From: Paralithodes platypus
Taxonomy: Eukaryota; Arthropoda; Malacostraca; Decapoda; Lithodidae
Assembly (NCBI GenBank): GCA_032716605.1
Contig: CM064519.1
Location: 32,633,423-32,697,422 of the forward strand
DNA length: 64,000 nucleotides
Direction of reading: 5' to 3'
Position 1 is the stretch's first letter; each line of letters opens with the position of its first letter. Below, in pieces: positions 57,220 to 64,000 of this stretch. Made by a program: the position numbers and the translations under genes. The notes beneath the pieces are model-generated. The model was not told the DNA's origin and did not search any database. It saw only the letters and a list, made by a program, of their open reading frames with translations.

Positions 57220-59299
57220 ACACCTCACATGAGTCCTTCTGCTGCACTACTTCAATGTCCTACGGTATCTTGCCCCCTTCAACTGGGGCTTAAATATTTA
57301 CTTGAGGGGAATGTTTGAGGTGGTATTAGTCGTTCCCCAGGATGTTAAGAAAGGCTCGAGTCCATCAGGTTATGAAGTACTTAGAAGCAGTAAACAGCTA
57401 TTAAGTTAATAATTATAATTCAATGTACTCTGTGGAGGGTGTTGAATTTGGATGGGGATTACTCCAATATTCTGGTTTTCTGGTAACCGAGATAGTTCAC
57501 AGACACCTATTCATTTCAACAATAATAACGATGAAACTTTACAAGCTCAGCTCTAACATGACTGAGGAACAATTGAGAAATAAGAAAAGGAAAAGAAACC
57601 CCTACAAGAATTTTGTTTATGTTGCACCTCATATATATTTCCTGTTTAACCTCTTCGTTCCACACTCACAACTCGAATTAAAACAATAATGCCAACAATA
57701 TAACTTCAGACAGGATACAAGAACACAAACTAAAAACAAATCAAGTAGGGTTGGGGAAGGGCTCCATACTCATTTTTAACTTTGATGAGGACGGGCCAAG
57801 TACGTTTAAGGGACGTATTTCTCAATGTCAGCTCTCCCGGTTCTCATAAAGGGCCTCGAGCATGTTATCTTCGCGGCACCTCCATCACTGCTTCCACGGA
57901 GGGCACGGACACTGTGTTACCACTGACGGATATACTTAACCTCTTCCTTATATTCTGGCTATCATTAGATGATATAAATTCAGATACGTAAAGCCGTCTC
58001 ATCATCAAGGGATATAATATCTACTTTCGGTAACTTCCCCATTGCTATGATACTTTGTTTTCGTGCAGTTTGGATACCACAAAGCTATTTTGTCAAGTTC
58101 GGGAAAGGCCTCATTGGGCTGAGTCACCTAAGCACTTTTTCAGACATCTGTCGATCGGCAATTGTTCATGGCAACATTCCGAGGCATTTTTTATTAGTAT
58201 CAACAAATAGACGTATGGTAGATAATTTTCTGGTAGCTGAATTCTTACAAATGTTTGTTTCAATAGGCGCATGAGAAGTGTTGCAAAGATAAGTTGAGCC
58301 GACGTGTTGAACCGAGTCCAGTTAAGATCAATACTCATAATAAATAACTTTTCCACCTTGGCTGTTGTATATTCATCCATTGCAATGTAACCCTCATCTT
58401 CAACTAAACTTGTAAATCGTCAATCTTAGAAACCTGGTTCATGTGTGCTTGGACTAAATTTCGTGAAACAATTACAATATTGTATTTCAAATTAATGAAG
58501 CTACCGCGAGTAATTTTGTATATGTTCTAGCAATATTCACCAAAAGCAGAAATTCGTATTTATTTTTGTTTTCCTTTTCCTCCTTGGCTATTCATATTTC
58601 CACTTCAACTTCACAATCCGCTTTACTATTATCTCCCACTTTCGCTCCTACCCCAATCCTACTTTCCTCGACTCTCTCTCTCTCCACCAGAAAGCATTCC
58701 TCTTTCTCGCTCCCAAACATTTAGAACAAACGGGTGGAAAAAGCGAGCGATATATCACAAGGCTATATGAAGAGTAAGCATTTCATCTCTATTAAAAACA
58801 GATATGACGAAGGCTTCTCACGCCCCACATATGAATTAGTATGGGAAGGGGGAGAATGGATGGGAAATGGGATGGCATATATAGAGGGAGTAGAAACCGA
58901 GAGTGGAGTGGAAGTGTGGGGTATTGGAATGGAATGAAGTAAAAGGAATGTAAACCGAGAATGGATATAGGATAGAAGATAAGCGTGGAGATACACAATG
59001 GATGGTGGGGTTAGTTTAGGGACAGAGAGAGGACAATGAGTATGCACAAATATAGGACTGGAAGAAAGCAACTTGGGCAGAGCAAGTGAAAGGAGCTTGA
59101 AGATGAGACAGCAACTTTTGATTAAATCGATACAATATTGGTATGGAATACATACAATGAAATAATGATGATGTGAAATATAACTATCAAAAGAAGAACA
59201 AATAATGACAACTAAAAATTGAACATGAAAATGCCGACTCCTCGGTGGAAATTGACAAGGCAATTCAAGCGATGGAGAGAATTGGGAGGTGAAAATGGT

Positions 59300-59300
<1 letters not shown>
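57220..59300. other. Spacer, no gene confirmed
   Basis: Several 60-90 codon frames without domains. 57935-58010 matches dispersed repeat family C (separate entry). 58840-58960 is rich in GGAATGG-like words. Confidence 0.4.
57935..58010 (-). repeat. Dispersed repeat family C, fragment
   Basis: TTAACCTCTTCC, ATTCTGGCTATCATTAGATG and GCCGTCTCATCA follow the order seen in the left arm of the 29355-29915 element. Confidence 0.4.

Positions 59301-59304
<4 letters not shown>

Positions 59305-59380
<76 letters not shown>
59305..59380. repeat. (GA)n microsatellite
   Basis: About 38 GA units. Confidence 0.97.
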
Positions 59381-59382
<2 letters not shown>

Positions 59383-59508
59383 AAGCTTTATTACACACCC
59401 ATTAATCATTTCAAAACATTACACTCGCCACTTTTTCCAAATCCTATTCCACACTCACGTATATTTATATTTTCCCCCTTTTCCCTCTCCACCTCTCCAT
59501 TGCTTCCC

Positions 59509-59672
59509 TTTCTCCATGGCGCAACCCCGAAAAGTTTGAATTATTATACATATTTTTCGTTTTTACACATATATATTACCTTTCTCTCTCTTTCTCCATG
59601 TCGCAAGCCCAAAAAGTTAAAATTATTGTACATATTTTTCGTTTTTACACGCACATATATATATTTTTTTGT
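59509..59672. repeat. 82-bp tandem duplication
   Basis: TTTCTCCATGGCGCAACCCC... at 59509 and TTTCTCCATGTCGCAAGCCC... at 59591 begin two copies that share ACATATTTTTCGTTTTTACA. The second is a little diverged. Confidence 0.85.
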
Positions 59673-59941
59673 GTTCTCCCCGGGTGCTCTGATTCATGGC
59701 TCAAATCTGCGTGAGGGACGGTCTCGACTCCGGTATATGAAAGACATTAAGCAAATCCAGGCAGTGATATAAGAGTGGATTTTTTGATCTAGTGCCGCGC
59801 CGCTACACTGGCTCTTTCTGGCTCTAGCTCACTCTCTTTCACTCTTTCTTCCTCAATCCGCTTTGGCTCTGTCTCATTTGCTTTCTCCCTTTCCGAATAA
59901 TTTGATCTCACATAATTTCTGGAAGTAACCTATGGTATGAG

Positions 59942-60004
59942 TACTGGTTGTGTTGGTACTGGTTGAGATTAGAGGTTGAAATGATCTATTAGTTGAATGA
60001 CACC
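59942..60004. mobile_element. TTAGG-loop foldback element, half copy
   Basis: TACTGGTTGTGTTGGTACTG and GGTTGAAATGATCTATTAG, ending GACACC, align with the right arm of the element at 42375-42564. AACCTATGGT just before may be a remnant of the AACCT loop. The left arm is missing and no target duplication is seen. Confidence 0.6.
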
Positions 60005-60009
60005 ACAGC

Positions 60010-61660
60010 GAATTTATCCATATGAAAGCTGACCATGCAAAAATAATAATGGCCAAATTATTATGTATGCAAGTAAAAGAAACACGATCTTTCTATTTCG
60101 AACACTCTATGATCAAAATAAGTCAACTATGTGAAGCTCTAAGTGAAATTAAATATTGTACGTGTAGCATAATTCCGTACATACACAATATACACAAACA
60201 CTCAGCAAGCCTTATGAGTTGAAATAAACGGGGGGCCCTATCCACATCTCTTAATTTTCCCAGCGGTGGAGAGATAAATGACAGAGAGGAGATGAATGGA
60301 GAGTGGAAGGAAAAAAAAGGGAGGATGAGTAAACAAAAACAATATGTGGTACCAGAAGAGAGAGAACATCATTCAGAACACAAATGGAACTGGTAAATAC
60401 AAGAGCATACATGACAAATACACACATCTTAATAACGTAATAAACGGATACGATGGATATGTACAAGAACGTGCTTGGGATTACGAGGATATCGGTGGAA
60501 TTAAATACCAAATATAATAATAATAATAGTAGTAAACAGATGAACACCTGAAAAACATCTGATCAAAGAGATGGAAGAGAATCTGCAAGAGAAGGGGAGA
60601 GCAATGAAACGAGACAACACCACGGGGATATGAAGGATAGGGAAGTAGTGGTAATTGTAAAAGTGAACGAATAAATGGAAACAGTTCAAAAATGAAAAAA
60701 AAAGAAAGTCAGACAAGAAAACATTTTCAGACAAAAAAATAAATAAACAAGAGAGGAAAGGGAAAGGGATGAACAATGCTTCAGTGGACTTAGATTACAC
60801 AAGTATATCTATTCAGTATATATGGAAAGGAAAACAAAGGAACAGGGAAGAATTGGGCCATGAAACAGGCTGAAAATATGAAAGTGTAGAGACGAATAGC
60901 AAAGGAGTGGACCAAAAGGAAATATATAAGAAACGGAAACAATGGAACAGTGATAAAAGGGAGCCAAGATGGGAATATAGAGAACGGCAGTGTTTCCTTG
61001 TGTTGCAGGTGATCTGTTTTGGAGCTTCTTGGGTCTGTTCAGGGTACACAGACTCACGCTACTCACTTCACAAACACTCATACACCCACCCCAGGCAATA
61101 CACGTTCAGCAATACCCACTCACGAACACTTATATATACTTCATGGAATACATACTCAGATATATACACAACGCTATTTATTCTCACACTGCCTGCATCA
61201 CCCTCAAACACGTACTTCAAAACAAACACACACACTCATTTAATACAATCACAGCAGACGTTAGGAATCCTTACGTAATTTTATAGCTTATGGCTTAATA
61301 TTGATAATAGAAAGGCTACAAAGATCTATATTAATACGCACCCCAATGCATCCCTGAAAACTGTGGTAAGGGTTCACGTACACAGAGGAATAGAGAAACG
61401 GTCTGATGCACGCCAAAGCCTACCCAATCAACCTTAAGAGAGACGATTTCAAACACCGATTTAATTCAATTATATTTTCGTAAGTGTTTGCGCACATGCA
61501 TACCAGAAAATATATGTATAAGCACCTGTGTGACTTGATAAATACTATGCACCTAAGCACATTAATGACGAATGTATATATTATATTTGAAATCTATTTA
61601 CAAAGTGAATCGTAGTTATATTAATTACAGTTTGCTATGTTTATGTCATAGTCTACTAAA
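60010..61660. other. Spacer, no gene seen
   Basis: AT-rich and A-rich DNA; short CACTCA/ACACAC words around 61060-61250. Several 70-120 codon frames lack domains. Confidence 0.45.
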
Positions 61661-61663
61661 TGT

Positions 61664-61665
<2 letters not shown>

Positions 61666-61713
<48 letters not shown>
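61666..61713. repeat. (CT)n microsatellite
   Basis: About 24 CT units. The adjacent segment CTCCACCACACAACCACAGG...GCGGAAAGTGAGGAAG is duplicated about 70 bp later (61715-61765 and 61783-61826). Confidence 0.93.
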
Positions 61714-61717
<4 letters not shown>

Positions 61718-61974
61718 CCACACAACCACAGGGAAGGGAAGTGGAAAGTGAGGAAGCGCTCTCTCTCTCTCTTTCTCTCTCTCTCCACCACACAACAACA
61801 GAGGAGGGAAGCGGAAAGTGAGGAAGAGAGGGAGAGATAGAGAGAGAGAGCGACTGCTAGCTGGCCAGGGCGGCGGAGTTCCTGAAATTGTGATGCGACG
61901 GCAAAATATATCCCCCCTGATAAATCACTGGAGGAGCAGTTGTTGGCCGGGCCAGATGTGGGTGATGGCGGGGT

Positions 61975-62440
61975 CCGGGCCCAGGCTGGAGTGGGAGTGG
62001 TGGAGTGGAGAGTGGTGGAGGGCCAAGTGGAGTGGATAGTGGTGGAGGGCCAAGTGGAGTGGGAGTGGTGGAGTGGATAGTGGTGGAGGGACAAGTTTAG
62101 TGGGTGTGGTGGAGGGACGAGGCTGGAGTGGATAGTGGTGGATGGCCAAGTTGAGTGGGAGTGGTGGAGTGGATAGTGGTGGAGGGCCAAGTTGAGTGGG
62201 AGTGGTGGAGGACAAAGTGGAGTGGGTGAGGTGGAGTTGATAGTGGTGGAGGACAAAGTGGAGTGGGTGTGGTGGAGTGGATAGTGGTGAAGGACCAAGT
62301 TGAGGGGGTGTGGTGGAGTGGATAGTGGTGGAGGGCCAAGTTGAGTGGGAGTGGATAGTGGTGGAGGGCCAAGTTGAGTGGGAGTGGTGGAGTGGATAGT
62401 GGCGGAGGGCCAAGTTGAGTGGGTGTGGTTGAATAGGAGT
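61975..62440. repeat. GGAGT-rich tandem array, about 40-57 bp units
   Basis: GTGGAGTGGATAGTGGTGGA and GGGCCAAGTTGAGTGGGAGT alternate in irregular units, then decay to about 63130. The minus strand reads as Ser/Thr/His/Pro-rich frames (225, 162 and 91 codons) that reflect the repeat. Confidence 0.93.
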
Positions 62441-62444
62441 GGTG

Positions 62445-64000
62445 GAGTAAGTGTAGAGGAGGTGATTAGAGGAGAGACTGGTTGAGTTGTTTAGTGGAAT
62501 GCTGGCGCTGGAGGGTAGAGTGGTAACGGAGTGCAGAAATAGTGGAGTAGTGGTAGAGATGGTAACCGGAGGACAGAATAGTTGACATGTTTTGGTGGAA
62601 TTAGAATACTAGGTGAGCGTAGTGGAGAAGATGTGGTGAAGAGAGTGGCAAAATGGCAAAAGGGTTTGGTAGAGTGGCTGGTGGAGCAAGGTGTAGAGAG
62701 GGTTTGGGACTGGGGGTATGGTGAAAAGGATTATGGAGAATTATATACAAACAAAAAAGCTTGATAACGTCGATTACTGGAGAGCGTGATAAAACAAAAA
62801 AAGGTTTAGTGAAGTTAGTGGATTGTGTTTGGTGGAATGGGAAAGTTGGAGTGGGAGTGATTGAATAGCTGGTGGACAGAGAGGGTGGAAGAACAGTTGT
62901 GGAGAGAATGATGAAGGGCAATGATGGAAATTGTTGGAAAACAGATTTATTTAAGTACCAAGAGTGTAATGGAGTTATTGGTGAAATAGGTTGTTGTGGA
63001 AGGGGTGGAATGTGGGACAAGAGGATGTAATATGATGAGATAGGGTTGAAGCAGTGGCCGATGGAGAAAGTGGAAGAAACTGTTTAATGGAGCAGACATG
63101 GAGGAGAGGGTGGCGAAGTGAGTGGAAGATATAGTGAGAGAGGTAGACTGGCTGAGATGGTGTGGCGGAGGCAACAGTGGCAATTTATTGTTAATATTAG
63201 GGTTAGAGGAAGTTATTATAAAGTGTGCACATACTACCATTAGTGTTATCAATAACAGGATAGTGATTGTATTAGAAGTTTAGTATATAGGTTGTGGTAT
63301 ATACACAGGGTGGTGTTCTATTGAGGTAGTGATGGAATTTGGATGTCGCTCTATTATGTGGGAATATTGTTATTTGTGTTGGTTTTAATGTGTAGATAAG
63401 TGACAACTTTAAATAGTTATCTTGAAATGACTCGATTTAAATAAAAACATATTTGTATTTCGATTACATTCCACTCAATTTACTACAATATTTGAATTTT
63501 TTCAAATAATTTTTCTAAGCAATTAAACGCAAATTTAATAGTTAAAATAAAACGTTTTCAATATTGTAATACTGTTAATGTATTAACCTTAATATAATAT
63601 ATCCTTAATATATCCTAATATGTTCGACCCGAGATATATGGCTGGACAAGATTTTTCGACTTGAGTCTACACTATTATACAAGTTAAATGCGTTCTTCCA
63701 GTAACACTAATACATTCTAATAAGACCAAATCTGCCATAAACTAACTTAATTTATCGTCAGCTCATTAAATGCGCATTAATCTACCTCAATTTGTTCTAC
63801 AGATGAAACGAACACAAATTCCCAAATGTCCATTAAAGCAATAGTTTTGGGACACTTTTGGCGCTATTTGATCAAAGTCCATCCATGACACCTACAATGA
63901 AAATATCTAACGACAAATATCACTCATTGAATTTGTAAATAACCTTCTATATTACAATTAAATAAAACAAAAAGATGAAAAACATGGACTTTTGGAGTTG
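62445..64000. other. Decayed GGAGT repeat, then AT-rich spacer
   Basis: To about 63180 the plus strand stays rich in GTGGAG/GGTGGA words, presumably an older part of the array. Beyond 63200 it is plain AT-rich DNA without any supported gene. Confidence 0.5.

Noticed and set aside
61621..62413. 225- and 162-codon minus-strand frames with HHYPLHHSH-like repeats
   Set aside because: Direct read-through of the GGAGT-rich minisatellite in two frames at once.

Overview
This window looks like gene-poor, repeat-saturated chromosomal DNA from an arthropod, most likely a decapod crustacean. The evidence is an extreme density of long di-nucleotide microsatellites, AT-rich unique spacers, short AACCT/TTAGG runs (the arthropod telomere motif), and decayed non-LTR retrotransposons of arthropod type. 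I found no intact host protein-coding gene and no tRNA, rRNA or snRNA gene I would defend. Most long open frames here are read-through of microsatellites or minisatellites. Taxon assignment is inference.

Layout. 0-4.3 kb: GA/CT/GT microsatellites, a purine-rich tract and two TTAA-type MITE copies. 4.3-5.3 kb: the 3' end of a LINE on the minus strand, with one nonsense codon in its reverse-transcriptase C-terminus. 6-8.3 kb: an inverted repeat, then two G/T-rich tandem arrays (49-70 bp units and a regular 88-bp unit). 9.6-15.5 kb: a GC-rich island of uncertain nature, TTAA MITEs, a hairpin and several dispersed repeats. 15.6-28.6 kb: compound microsatellites, a second 3' end of the 4.3-kb LINE, a TA-flanked mariner-type MITE and a decayed tandem repeat. 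28.9-29.9 kb: two more TTAA MITEs, one nested inside another inverted-repeat element. 30-38 kb: AT-rich spacer, very long (TA)n tracts, SINE-like heads and one GC-raised block with promoter-like motifs.

38.2-46 kb is the richest part. It holds a 149-bp inverted-repeat insertion with a perfect 9-bp target-site duplication and TTAGG repeats in its loop. A 22-bp minisatellite follows, then a second, 190-bp inverted-repeat insertion with the same termini and also a TTAGG loop. It ends with an approximately 2.9-kb LINE (endonuclease + reverse transcriptase, minus strand, poly(A) tail) broken by two stops and two frameshifts. 46-64 kb: more microsatellites, 29-bp and about 50-bp minisatellites, a second LINE C-terminus with poly(A), another SINE-like head, a half copy of the TTAGG-loop element and a GGAGT-rich array.

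The best candidate for something undescribed is the family of TTAGG-loop foldback elements at 38.3, 42.4 and 59.9 kb. They share termini and a telomere-motif loop but have arms built from different short tandem motifs.
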